NCBI RefSeq assembly: GCF_026914265.1
Contig: NC_069135.1
Coordinates: forward strand, 35,411,756-35,475,755
Direction: 5' to 3'
From: Mya arenaria
Taxonomy: Eukaryota > Mollusca > Bivalvia > Myida > Myidae
DNA length: 64,000 nucleotides
In this document: one piece after another, positions 34,197 through 46,593 of the stretch
How the letters are laid out: each line of letters starts with the position of its first letter
Position numbering within the stretch: position 1 is the first letter of the stretch
Notes under the pieces: model-generated
Databases searched by the model: none
What the model was told of the DNA's origin: nothing
Seen by the model: only the letters and a program-made list of their open reading frames with translations
Made by a program: the position numbers and the translations under genes

Positions 34197-35065
34197 ATGG
34201 CTTACAGATTTGCAAAGCTGATCCTTGTGTTTGCGGGCGTCTGGCTGGCCGCCTCACTTCCGGTGGAGCCGCAGTCGTGGCTCTCCCTAGTGGAACAACT
34301 GCTCGAGAAAATGGTGCGCATGGAGCTTAATGTGGAGGCCATGCACAAGGAGATGCAGCAGCCGCGTAACCAGGTCACTTTCGGTCTAAGTGACATGGAT
34401 GCTATGAAGCAGACGGTCGGGGCTCTGCAGACGTATTTTACTGACAACATAAACAAATCAGGTATTTCACGTTTCCAAACTAAATTTATTTCGTTTTAAA
34501 TTATTTTAATTTCAAAACAACTGTACGAATACAAAGTCCTGAAATGTAAATTAACTTTTCTATAAGAGATCCTTGCGTTCAAAGCACAAGGCACTGGCTA
34601 AAAGCCAGGTCCCCGAGTGTAGCAATCTTGCATTATATTTCTGTTTAAGACACTGTTGTTGCGTTCAATGCTCACACGATTGTGGACAAGTCACTGGCTA
34701 CGGGCCAGGTTCTCGTGTTCAGCAATCCTCTATTCAATATCGGGGAAACGTACGACAGTGGGGCAGGAATCTTCACGGCGCCCGTCTCCGGGGTCTACTT
34801 CTCCGCACACTTCTGTCTTTATAGCGGTAGAGGCTGGCACTTCGCTTTCTTGAAAGAGAACGACGTCGTTGTTGTAAAGGGTGTCACGTATGACGGTCAA
34901 ACTAGCGTGTGCGAGACGGCCAGCGCCGTGGTTCTTCTGTTGCAGAACGAGAGACTGTGGATAGAGTGTCGATCAGGAAGTACAGACGACCTGTTCTTCA
35001 GTAATTCTTATCGTAAAAGTTCCTTCTCTGGGGCCTTGCTCCACAGGGTGAATGATTACCCGTAG
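34197..35065 (+). CDS. C1q domain-containing protein, copy D
   Basis: Exon 1 is 34197-34461, exon 2 is 34650-35065; intron 188 bases, phase 1. The acceptor reads TTTAAG rather than TTTCAG, still AG but weaker than in sister genes. The product is 226 residues: signal peptide MAYRFAKLILVFAGVWLAAS, coiled coil, and a C1q domain one residue shorter because one TTC is missing in VYF(F)SAHF. The ATG inside GGAGAAAACATGG is preferred over the upstream in-frame ATG at 34095, as it starts the signal peptide. The front two thirds match copies A and G; the last 30 residues (FFSNSYRKS...VNDYP) and the 3' flank match copy B, so the gene is a recombinant. Confidence 0.92.
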
Positions 35066-36503
35066 GGAGTAGGGATTGCACATACAGAGATTGTGAATAT
35101 GATAAAGGATAACGAACAGTATCATATGTTGAAGTGTTGTAGTAAGGCTCTGATCATTTGGTAGTACCTACCTACTTACGTTTACAAGTGCCCAAGTGTA
35201 ATGTACAGTTAACTTATAGGTGTTTTGATATCTGTCTTAAGTGAACACACTCAAAGTTTGTATTTATTAATCTTAATCACATTCACGTGTTAAAAAGCTA
35301 TAATGCATAGTTTATTTACCATCTCAAAGATAAAGTGATAACCCAATGTGTTACATGTCGGCGGTTTACTGTTTGAAATCACCATTAAAGATAACATACA
35401 CTATAACAGCTCATATAAAAAGTATAAAAGAAATCATAAATTTGCAACGGATACATGTTTAACTTTAAATAACTAAGAAATATATCGAATTGCACATTTA
35501 GCCATTGTACGCTCGCTTTTGTACTGATTTCGAATAAAATATTTACAGAATAATGAGTGAATTGTACAACTTCTCCGAGTCTTCCGGTGTTCATAAAAAA
35601 TACTGTTGGTTTGTTATAGTGTATTTACAACACTTCGGTTTTCTTGTTTATGGGACCTCAGTTCTTACAATGAACGAATACGTTATGTGTCTCGCTTATT
35701 TGCATTAACATTCTTAATTTGATAAGAGATTGAATAATACAAATGAAACATCATATTGTTTTTACTGCTGCTATTTTTAATGCTCTTTATATATATTGGC
35801 TCCCGCATTGTTTAACTAAACGTTACGTAAAATGACGACATGACGTAAGGTTTCTCATGCAATGTTCCAATAAACACCAATTGAATTGACGTCTTGAAAA
35901 CATAACAGGAACAGAAACGTTGCTCAATTTAGGTGCAAGAAAAAACGTAGTTCCAATGAGGTCAAAACCGAGTTTCACGGAGTTAAAAGGAGTTTTCTTT
36001 TAATCAATTCGGTGTAAGATACAGATAATCACTCTCAATCACAAACAAACAACATTTCTTCTTGTGGTCGCTCGGTGAAACATATCTCAATCTTACAAAT
36101 ATCTCTATACGTAAAGTAGCCATGTTTGGAACACAGATGTTGAGATTTCTAATCCATTCCTAAATATTAAAAAACATGCTTGTATATCATAGCAGCTCAT
36201 GTTTCGAACCACAAAAACATATTTATTTACAGAGTGATAATATGATAGGATTTTAAGCTCCGTTCGACCGTACCGTCAATCGTTAACTTGTTTTAGAATA
36301 CAATGAATGTGAGTTAGCTAGTTGAGTCAGATGCTGTACGCGAGCTTTAGCTTTAAGAAGAACTGTTCATCAAGTTGTCACATTGTAAGATTCTCGAAAC
36401 TTAGGTAGACTGTAATAGCCTTTAACTAGTTTAACTCCTATGTCACCAAGTTTTAAACATGCACAATATTATCAGATTGCCATTAGCCAGCCACCCTGGT
36501 TGG
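35066..36503. other. Conserved 3' flank of C1q unit D
   Basis: No gene is seen. It is nearly the same as the flank of copy B (13270-14700). Confidence 0.6.
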
Positions 36504-36620
36504 TCACACGTTGAATTCCACGGAAAGACCGCCGTTGCTGTAGGCGACGCTGTTCATGGAACGCTGGAAGGAGACCATACTGGACGCCTTGCTCGGAACT
36601 TTCGATATATTCGACGAGAT
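36504..36620 (-). pseudogene. SLC6 last-exon relic (copy 5)
   Basis: Open from an AAG acceptor to a stop, reading SMVSFQRSMNSVAYSNGGLS and ending VEFNV. Compared with 49701-49844 about 27 bases before the stop are missing, so the tail is nine residues shorter but still ends in NV. Confidence 0.6.
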
Positions 36621-36909
36621 CTTAATTTTACAAAAAAAAAAGACATAAAGAAATAATTTGAAATGAGTTCGAAGATTTGATGTACTGATGTATTTCGGAG
36701 TCTGAGCATTTTGCAACATTCGAGATGATAAAGTGTGACCCCGTTCTTTTAATACATTTTCTAAAGCAATCGTAAGCGACATTAACTATTCTTTTACCTA
36801 TCGACAAACGCTTAAATAAAATAAATGTATTTTTTTCAGTAATATGTTTAATTAAATGCTAATTTATTACAAGTGCTAACCTGTATAGTTTTAATGTACA
36901 ATATCTAAC

Positions 36910-37066
36910 CGATAATTTGGATGTGCTGAAGTGCAGCTATTTCCTGATAATTTTTACTCCCTCGGAGTAAGGTTCCACGACGAATCCCTCCAGGTAGCCT
37001 TTGTCCTCGGTGTTTTACTAGGTAGAGGGCCCACTCCTGCGAGGGCGTAATTGATTCGTCAGTTAT
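36910..37066 (-). pseudogene. SLC6 C-tail exon relic (copy 5)
   Basis: Reads SITPSQEWALYLVKHRG and then loses frame relative to 50008-50175. It lies in the right order and orientation with the last-exon relic at 36504. Confidence 0.6.
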
Positions 37067-38878
37067 TATAGTAATTAGTTTTGCAATTAAAAAATAAAAC
37101 ATCTCATATACTGTTAATGTACAAAAATCACCAATACGAAATGAAACATACCATTGTATGAATATCTTCTGTTATACCATTGAATACCATGTTTGTTGAT
37201 GTTGGCTCAAAAGAAGTAAATATATCAAATGTTACAGGTGGACCATGTGCATCCGGCGTTACTCAGATATCGCTTGTCGTGACAATCACAAAAAAACTCA
37301 GTTAAAAATGCTTCTTTTGATCCCATTGGTTTCAAAATGAAGGTATAGTTTACAACACACGACAATATATATTAATTGGCAACGTGTCTAGCTAGTATAC
37401 CGGCTGTCAGTTGTTAGAGCCCCACGTATGATACATTTGTGTAAAAGCTGAACATTATTACATGAAACCCAGATGTATTTTGTTCATGCGTTGTATCAAG
37501 AAAGGGTCCAAAGGATCGACTCTGACTGAATTATACTGTTTTTTTCCAAAACTAAACATACAAAGTTTCGCGAGCGTTTCTAGAAAAACATGAGCTCGTT
37601 CATAAAAGGACTTTATTTTAACATACTTAAATACATAATGAGAACTATACTTTGAGAATTTATTTTTTTCGAACATATACCAACAATGATAGAAAACAAC
37701 AATGCGATATGTGAGGTGTTCGGAAAGTTTCGGGACAAGTGACATAACATTCTCAATTTTTAATATTGGTACACAATTCTTTAAACATACATAGCTTTGC
37801 ATACATTTTGTTCATTTTCAGAAACAAAATTACAAAATTAAAAATAAGACGCTAGTTATAATCACCATAGCAACGAACGTAAACGTGAGCGGGGCAATTT
37901 AATATATAAAGAATTGTAGAATATCAATGTCGTAATATTGGAGACAATACACATGTAAAATTTTCTCAAAATATTCGCTAGAGTACTTCAATCACTTCTC
38001 GTGTCTGTAAAGACACGTTTTAAAGCATTTGTTGAAGTTTTCTGTTTTTCAGCAATTTTGCCGGGTGTTAGTAAATTACCTGTATCCTAACAAAATGGTC
38101 TCAACTTATTTGTATCTAAACAAATGGGTTTCGTTTGCTGTTAACTTTCTCTTTTTTATGTGTTCATGTTGTTGAAAAATGTTAATACAGAGTCTGTTCA
38201 CACTATAATTTTGAATTGTTTTTCACGATCTGTGACACTCTATCAGATATACGCAATACAAAGATCCTTGTTTTATTTTGATAACAACAGTGATGAAACC
38301 CAAGCAACCAGTGGGAGGCAGAGCTTGTTAGATTTGATCGAAGACACGTTTCTTGTGGCTCTCTGGTGATGTGCGATGACTGACAAAATAATAGTGATTC
38401 ACGAGACCCACTTCAGCCTTGTACAAAAAAACAACAGAATATATCTTAGCCATAATGTGTGTTCGAATGGATTACAAAAATTCACTAACTTTTTTCGTCG
38501 TTTGGAATCAACAATTAAGATAAATTATCTTATGTTGCTTCTGTAAAATGCCATGATTCCTGGCAAAATAACCGCACACGAAGAGCAGAGGCCAGGTACG
38601 TTGAATTTGAATTCATGCATCAAGTCGTTTTTCAATATCAAAAATTATATATTTTCGGAGCCATTTTAAAGACATTAAAGTGATAGTCTCTTTTCAGATC
38701 ACATTAGTATCATTATCAGTTAATTCGGCCAAAGATTCAAAAGCAGAATCACAAAAGTTTGGCTCATGTACTCCAGTCAATTTTAATATGTATGGGCCTC
38801 AGCTTATATGCTCAAGTAGAGATCGGCAGGTAGAGACGTTGTAACCGGCAGTCGCTCTGTATCCTGATTGGAGAAAAC
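37067..38878. other. Upstream flank of C1q copy E
   Basis: No gene is seen. It parallels the flank of copy C (14794-16375), with an old R-type piece at 38020-38370, a mariner-like end at about 37708, and the conserved GGGCCTCAG block near 38795. Confidence 0.55.
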
Positions 38879-41716
38879 ATGGCTTACAAACTAGCTAAGC
38901 TGATCCTTGTGATTGCCAGCGTCTGGATAGCCGCCTCACTTCCGGTGGAGCCGCAGTCATGGCTCTCCCTAGTGGAGCAACTGCTCGAGAAAATGGTGCG
39001 CATGGAGCTCAACGTGGAGGCCATGCACAAGGAGATGCAGCAGGCACGTGATCAGGTCACTTCCGGTCTGAGTGACTTGGATGCTATGAAGCAGACGGTC
39101 GGCGCTATGCAGACGTATATTACTGATAACACGAGCAAATCAGGTATTTCCGGTTTGTAAACTAAAAATTTATTAGATTTCTTTGTTATAAACAGCATTT
39201 AATCACCGTTAATCAGAACGCCGTTTATCCGATATAATCGCTAACTCGAATTTATGTTTTGGTCACAATATCATATTGCTTTCTTATATATATTTATTGG
39301 GGTGTCTTTAGGAATAAGGTTTTGAGAAACTGATTACGTTCGGTATTTAAAAGGTAAATTTTAAAGAAAAAGTTAAATTTGTCACCTGCTTTATTATTGC
39401 AACAATTACCTACTCTTTCATTTAGTGTTATTCTACGCCAATACGCATCATGTGATTTCTTGTTCTGAATCTAATAAATAAGGATTATTTTGTTTGGCAT
39501 TTTACTGAGATTTTGTTCAAGGCCAAATTATTCTTTAAATATTTAATGAAAAATACTGTTACTTGCATTTTCTATATTCGACACCCAATTATTTAAAAAT
39601 ATACCATTTAGCTTTTGCTTAACATTGTTTTTAAACACTCGGGATTTATCACCTCTTGGCTGAAGTTATTCAGACCATATTTGATAAGGATCGATTTAAA
39701 AAAAGTATATCCAAGATTTTTATTTTCTTAAAATGATATCATTTAATGTATTATAGTTATATATTACTGTTATGAATTTTATCGTTTGGAAAAAGAATTC
39801 TCTCACCGAAGATGAATATATTAAATTTTTTGGCCGCGCTAGAAATTCTTAGCTTGGCCAAGGGCAAAGATAAAACAAGTACCCGTATGGAACTCCTTTT
39901 TATTGTCTTCACACATTAACCTCCCTTGAAGACATCGTCTATAGCATCATGGATTTTTTACCTTGTCTTGTGGAAATATTTAAAATCCAAATTAATCATT
40001 TCTCGTTTCAAATGGCACAATAAAAAAATGCTGCATTTAACAAATAATGCTGCACTCGCCTGAGAAATACGTCAAGAACGTTTTGACTATTTACATAATC
40101 TGAATCAATACGCACATATCCATGACAACTACGAATTATCACATATCTATTCGCAAATTATTTTCACTACGCACAAAAGAGTTCCAGCGAAAAAAAACAA
40201 AAAAAACGTTTTAACTTTGTTTTGTTTAACTGAGGTGGGAGAAAAAGCATCTTCCCTCTCGTGTAAGAACAGTTTATCCCAACCCTCGCACAGGGTGTTC
40301 CGCGGAAACTCGCGCAGTGTCGGTAAACGTCGTTTCCACTAATCACCAAACGCTCAGGTTGGGATGAACCTACTTTACACTCTCGGCCATGGTAGATATA
40401 TAAAATATCCCCTCAAACATTATATTTTTTTCTTCTATATCAGTCGATAAGTGTTTATTCCTGCTTCGCGTCGAGCGTTTAAATTTCAGCAGTTATTTTA
40501 AATATGTAAGTTCAATCCTTTCAAATATATCAGACACCCCAGATTTCTGAACCACATAGTAAATAGGTTGTATTGTTGTATTGTTGTTGCTGTTTTTTTT
40601 TTTCAAAAAGTTCTATGCTTAAATCAATTGGTAGTGATAGACCTTTACAATTTCGGGTCAGACTACACATATCTCGAGTGGCATGAGAAGCTAAATGCTT
40701 TTTTGCAGCTAGCAAATAAACCGGTTCTACTAAAATATACCCCCACGGTATTTATACTGATTAACTTCCGCTTGAGAGTTATTTTTGAAATCGAAATTAA
40801 ATAACTTTGGTCGGCCAAAATAACCGAACTAGGTCATTTTATAATATTCAAATCATACTGCGATCAGCTTATGATGATAATATAGCACTAAGTGTATTTC
40901 CAGTGATATTTAAACATGTTTTATATAAACTGGGCTATTTTAAGAATGCATGCATGTGCTGTCATGTTGTTTCACATCATTATGTTGTTTAAAAACTAAG
41001 TATTATAACAAATTATTTGTCATTTATTTAACAACTATTCACTTTACATGTACACATGCAACATGTTGTTAGCGTCATTGCAATCTTCACTGCATTTTTA
41101 CGTCACTCATGATTCATGAACGCTTTGTCATTTTTCTAATAATTATTAATTCGATTTCTCGTTTAAGCGAACATTTCATGAATCGCAACTACTAAGGATT
41201 AAGGTTTTTAAATGTAATTAAATTTGAGAGCAATGTCAGTCTCTGGCTAACGGCCAGGTCCTCATGTACAGCAATCCTACTTATATTTTTGTTTCAGACA
41301 CTGCTGTGGCGTTCAACGCTCACACAATTGTGGACAAGTCACCTGCTACGGGCCAGGTTCTCGTGTTCAGCAATCCTCTGTTCAACATCGGGGAGGCGTA
41401 CGACAGTGGGGCTGGAATCTTCACGACGCCCGTCTCCGGGGTTTACATCTTCTCCGCACACTTCTGTCTTCATAATGCTAAGCATTGGTACTACGCTTTC
41501 ATGAAAGAGAACGACGTTGTTGTTGTAAAGGGTCACAAGTATGAATCTGGCACACACGTGTGCGAGATGGCAAGTGCCGTGGTTCTCCTCCTGCAGAACG
41601 AGAGACTGTGGATAGAGTGTCGATCAGGAAGCACGGACGATCAGTTCTACAGTGATGCTAATCATAGGAGTTCCTTCTCTGGGGCCTTGCTCCACAGGGT
41701 GAATGGATACCCGTAG
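38879..41716 (+). CDS. C1q domain-containing protein, copy E
   Basis: Exon 1 is 38879-39143, exon 2 is 41298-41716; intron 2,154 bases, phase 1, GT...TTTCAG. The product is 227 residues: signal peptide MAYKLAKLILVIASVWIAAS (the same as copy C), coiled coil, C1q domain. Variable patches read NAKHWYY, HKYESGTHV and QFYSDANHR. The intron is the copy C intron plus about 600 bases inserted at 39279-39879, and carries the same palindromic element at 40261-40380. Predicted secreted C1qDC protein; no breaks. Confidence 0.92.
39279..39879. other. About 600-bp insertion in intron of copy E
   Basis: The copy C intron runs from CATATTG straight to TACCCGTATGG, while copy E has about 600 AT-rich bases between them. 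No inverted ends, coding frame or clear target duplication were found. A loss from copy C is the alternative. Confidence 0.55.
40261..40380. mobile_element. Palindromic MITE-like element in intron of copy E
   Basis: The counterpart of 17164-17284, with several substitutions in the arms (GTTTCCACTAATCACC in place of GTTTCCGCTAAACACC), so the hairpin is decaying. Confidence 0.6.
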
Positions 41717-42350
41717 GGAATATTGAATGCACATGCAGGGAGGGTGAATCTCATACAGGAAAACGAACAATATCATATGTTGAAGTATTGTAGCACAGTT
41801 CTGATCATTTGTTGGTACCTACCTTATTTTGTTTACCAGTGGCTTAGTGTAATGTACAGTAAACATGTGTGTGTGTTGTTACCTTTCTTAAATAACGACA
41901 CTCAAAGTTCGTATTTATTCATCTTAATCACATTCACGTGTAATGTAAAAGTTATAATGCATATTATCTTTATAATTTAAAGGTATAGTGACCTCCCAAT
42001 AAGTTATGTGTCGGCGGCATACTATTTGAAATCATCGTTTAAGATATCATAAATAAAAACAGTCATGTATAAAAGAAAATCATGAATGGACACGGATGCA
42101 TGTTTTAATAAACTCAGAAAAAATATCGAATTGCACATTTATCTATTAATATGCGCTATGTATGGATTTCTAATAAAAAAAAAATAGAAAATAATGAGTG
42201 AATTGTACAATTTCTCAGTCTCCGGTGCTCTTACACAATACAGTTGGTTTGACACATCAAGCAGAACAAATAGTCCAGGCAATTCGAACCATCCGTTAAG
42301 TTGCAAGCAGTAATCGACTACCAGCGTAAAAAATAAACCACTGGATAAAG

Positions 42351-42411
<61 letters not shown>

Positions 42412-43080
42412 TGGTAGTGGTAGTAGTAGTAGTAGTAGTAGATGTGGTTGCTGTAGTGGTAGTTTTGGTGATGAGCTGTCTTTCATGTGGCTTCAACGGG
42501 CTTCTCACCTGAGTCACCACGGTTCAAAACCGATGTAAACAAACAAGCAAGAAAGTGACGTAAATTCCTAAATTACTTTTTTGAGAAATAAGATATGAAA
42601 AATATGAAAATGTTATTGTCTGCTTCTACACGTGTGAGATATATTTATATTTGATTTTATATTAATGCTCCAATGCTTGGCCAGAATTTTAACTTGACAG
42701 AATATTGTAGAACGATGCAGCGCTGTGTGCCCCGTGATTCTTTGTTTTCTACGAATTTCTAAAATTAGTATTTAAGAAGTCAAACATGCGCAAAAACAAC
42801 TTCTTAAGTTATTACATACTCTAACATGAACTTATTTTTGTAAATCAAACATTGTTCCAGGTGTATTTCAGAGACTGATTTTTAAATTATTGAAATCTGG
42901 TACTTTCGAGTATAATGTTGAACTCCACATGGACTCAATTAATTTTTTATGCTCTATTGCAAACGTCATGAGCTCAAGCTCAAACCAAAAAAATCACTCG
43001 TGATCAAAGAAAATTTCATTCACATATGAATCCTTTAACGCCCGAGTGTGCTTTTACAGAGTTGAACCTGTAGACAATGA
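41717..43080. other. 3' flank of C1q unit E with microsatellite
   Basis: The first 580 bases are the usual C1q 3' flank. (AGT)n with some GGT variants runs at about 42354-42441. 42500-43080 shows no gene. Confidence 0.6.
42354..42441. repeat. (AGT)n microsatellite
   Basis: Nearly pure trinucleotide run with a few TGG variants. A related AGT/TTG/GGT compound tract sits in the same place after copy F (48271-48389). Confidence 0.97.
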
Positions 43081-43093
43081 TCAATATCAGGGA

Positions 43094-43098
<5 letters not shown>

Positions 43099-43148
<50 letters not shown>
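43099..43148. repeat. (GAT)n microsatellite next to a C1q relic
   Basis: About 16 GAT units directly before the C1q relic. The same pairing recurs at 62361-62408. Confidence 0.97.
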
Positions 43149-43302
43149 TCAAGATTATGTATGCAAGACGGTTTCTGCTGCAAATGGGAAACTGGTTAAA
43201 GCGTTGATCAGGACACTGACGATCATATTTCTACATTGGTTCCAATCGATGAAGAGCCTTCTCTGGGCTCTTGCTCTACATGCTCAATGGGTACCCGTTA
43301 AC
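43149..43302 (+). pseudogene. C1q exon 2 relic (3' half)
   Basis: DNA matching the end of exon 2: CTGCTGCAAATGGGAAACTG, a GATCAGGACACTGACGATCA piece matching the RSGSTDDQ part, and GGGCTCTTGCTCTACATG then AATGGGTACCCG, the ALLHRVNGYP end. Several frame breaks and no exon 1. Old. Confidence 0.75.
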
Positions 43303-44640
43303 ACGTGAGGATGACTCATGCAAGAAATATTAATTTTATAGTAATTATATGTCATCTTTTTCACGCACTAGCCTTCTGAAAGTACACAAGCTTGTCAATA
43401 CCACAGAGTGATAATGTATGTAATAATGACAATGTTTGGATTTCTGAATTAAAGTTTGAAAAGAACAATGAATAATGTGTTAAGTATACACATGTTCTCA
43501 CATAATATGATGATATGATAAATATATACTTGTTTTATGTACAAACCGGAGATATGATATCTCCGGTGTATACATAACACAAGCATTAGGCTTGTTGACA
43601 TATGATCATCCGCGCTTGACAATACTGGAAACGTATACGGTCGGACTAAATATGTGTAGCTGCACATAGCGGAAAATATTACTAAGGTAGCGACACTATT
43701 ATAATTCGAGTATGGCACAAGCGGAAACTATTTGTTTGTCAGCATTTGTGCTCTGAGCACGTAAGGCCGAGTTCACAACTTGTTGTGTTAGTGGTCGGTG
43801 CAGTTCATCCTTGTTACTAGTACGGTACTTTCAATAAAAAAGGCATGACCATATTCAATTTAAGCGTTTCTAACGCACCAAGTATACATAGCATAACCTA
43901 TTATGGCAACACAAAGTTAATATAGACGTATATTAGGATTGCTTTGCAATCGACGCTGTAAAATGAATAGATGCAAACCATACAGATTAATGGTGCGCTT
44001 CATTTCTTTTGAGTTTAAAATGCACAATAGTATTTTTTTTAACTTTACACTTGGTTCAAATGTCAAGGTCATGCATGGTAATAATGTATAGTACATGCAA
44101 CCAATTGGGGATATTATACATTTCTCCATAACTCAACGTCATGATTGTGTTACTAATTGTGTTTCAAACAACTTACCAGCACTTAATCTCGAACTTATTC
44201 CATCGTGTATCAACAAAGTCAAACTCACACTTACCGTAGCCGAAGTAAAACAACGGTTGATCATGATGGACAACGTCAATCATATGCAGAATTTTTAAAT
44301 AAAAGTACTGAAATATAAGGAAAACAAACAAAGAAAGTCACGAACAACGAGTAGTAAATTATGTATGGATAGTAATCAATAGTGACCGTACAGTTATTGG
44401 TCGATGGACAAGAATTCAACATATTTATATCAATTTATTGTACTAAAAGCTAATTTTCCTTTCGTTTTATTGGATGGTTTAAACCATTAAAGACGGGTCA
44501 ATCATCTACTGACTGAACAGTTGTAGTGAACCGGTTTGTCAATGCCAGTTATCATTAAACGTATTTAATTATCATAATATTTCTTATTTCTTAACCACTC
44601 ATGGCAATACGCAAATATAATCTCAGGTTACTTTTGTAAG
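43303..44640. other. Gene-free block shared with 60.7-61.7 kb
   Basis: No gene is seen. 43745-44640 pairs with about 60700-61680 (for example AATGTCAAGGTCAT and GCAACCAATTGGGGAT in both). A single 52-bp satellite unit lies at about 43690-43738. Confidence 0.55.
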
Positions 44641-44785
44641 AAAAGGCGACGTCGCAGATTTCACACACAAATTGGAAGGTGTCCAGTGTGTTTTATTTTG
44701 TATTCATTTAGATTATACGTTAGTGTGTATGCGGATCGACAACCATCACATGTGTACGGCTTTTCATCCCCGTGTCTTCTATGAA
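44641..44785 (-). pseudogene. C2H2 zinc-finger relic (copy 1)
   Basis: The minus strand reads DEKPYTCDGCRSAYTL followed by NLNEYKIKHTGH. The linker and Cys pair are those of a Krüppel-type finger; the first zinc His is Tyr. Frame is lost beyond. The better-kept sister is at 61685-62330. Confidence 0.65.
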
Positions 44786-46593
44786 TTCTCCGATTCAGAA
44801 TATTGTCGCCTGGAATTTGCTTGCGTTTCAAAACGTTTGTAGCGAATGCTAAAAATTGTACAAGTTTTGGTTAGATCGGAACTAGCTAAAATGATCCTGA
44901 AATGTTACGCTTCCGTTTTCATTAATGAACAGTTTTATTCATTGTCAAAATGCCATCAATATTGTGCAATTGTTATGAACGTTAAATGATGAGAGTTCTG
45001 TTTTATTTAGGTGATGCACACTTTCGTTAACATTTAGAATATTATATGCATGGTATTCACCTATATTCTAAAGAAAGCTTTCCAGATGTCCCGAGTCTGC
45101 CTGCATGGTCCAACGTCAGATTAATTTACATTTGTATTTTTTTAAGACACGTTTTCAAAAAGGCAGAGTGCTTCAGAAAAAGGACATGGTATAAAGGGCG
45201 CATTGTATCGGGCTGTGAAGAACTCAAAACATAAATTTGATAACACAAATGATAGAAATGTGTTATTAAGTAAAGTTTAAGTTCAAACTACCCGATAAAT
45301 AAAGTTTGTATATATTTATACTCATATATGTAAGCTTTTAATCAAACCAAAGGAAATATCTGATTTTCTAAAGCATTCATGTCAAAGAACGCACTAGTAG
45401 TGCACGTGCTGGTCTCCATGTGGTTGGAGGGTTGTTATCAAAAAGAGAAGGTATAGCATCCTCATTTAACACATAAACTAAAGCCTACGCTAGCCGTTAT
45501 AAAACATTATACAATTAAAATTAATGTCAACAAGATCCAATTCCAATGTGAGCATAAATGGTACGTACTCGATCCACGGAACTACTGTAGCTGTAGGCAA
45601 CGCGGTTTACTGAGCGCCGGAAGGAGACTATGCTGGATGCCTTGCTCGGTACTTTCGATATTCTGGAGGAGATCTGCAATGTTTTCTGGCAAAAATACAT
45701 CAATCAGTGTTAAACAATGATGCAAGGACTTTGATTTGTAAACTTAAATGGGCATGCAAGATAGGTTGATACAAAAACATTTTTTTCTAATTTTAAGACA
45801 TTATTATGTCTAATTTGACTTGTGATAAAAAATGATTTGTGAACAGATAAATATATATTACCCTTTTCCATGGATGATTGCTAACGACAGCTCCAAACCT
45901 GTTTTTAATTTAGTTGCATACACTTAAATTATGGTAAGCACAAAAAACTATAAAACTTTCCAAAATATCCGGAATCCCGCACGGTAAGCAGATAATTTCG
46001 TCGACATTCTTATTATTTAATTTAAAATTCATCAAGAACCTTTCAGGCTATTTTTTATTCATAATAAAGAGTTGGCTTTTTCAGCTGTCAGAGATTCCTC
46101 CAACTTAACAAACACGGCAAAATCAGCAGGCAAAATTACGGCCAAGAGGCCCCGACGTAGAGACTGTAAATTTCGATGGAGTGAACAATTTTAACAGATG
46201 TAATAATGTAAAGCAAAATAGAGGAACTTAATCTACAATCATCAAACAATGGGCGTGTCTGTTGGAGAAAGCGCCATCATTAACAGTGTCATGAAATCCC
46301 AAAAGGATTCGACTTTAACTGACCGGAAGTAAATGCATAGTTCATTGAGTCACCATGTATTCGCCATATTTTTTGAAAATATTAAGTAGTTTTGTTTACA
46401 AACTAACCTGTATTGAATCATTTTTCAAATTTCAATTAAAATTTCACCGTGTATTGCAAATATTTGGACAGCACTTTAAATTTCTTTACTTTTTACCGTG
46501 AAATTTTATCATTACGGGCCTCAGCCCATTTGCGCAGATACAGAAACTGAGAGAAGCTGGAACTAGTAGCTCTGAATCTTTACAAGAGAACAC
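44786..46593. other. Upstream flank of C1q copy F
   Basis: No gene apart from an SLC6 last-exon relic near 45575. It parallels the copy B flank. The GGGCCTCAG block lies near 46517. Confidence 0.55.
45575..45673 (-). pseudogene. SLC6 last-exon relic (copy 6)
   Basis: A diverged exon match keeping the CCAATGTGAGC piece found only here and at 49710, which copies 1, 3 and 5 have lost. No C-tail exon is recognised beside it. Confidence 0.5.

Noticed and set aside
42139-42520. Poly-Leu and poly-Thr ORFs
   Set aside because: Translations of the AGT microsatellite.
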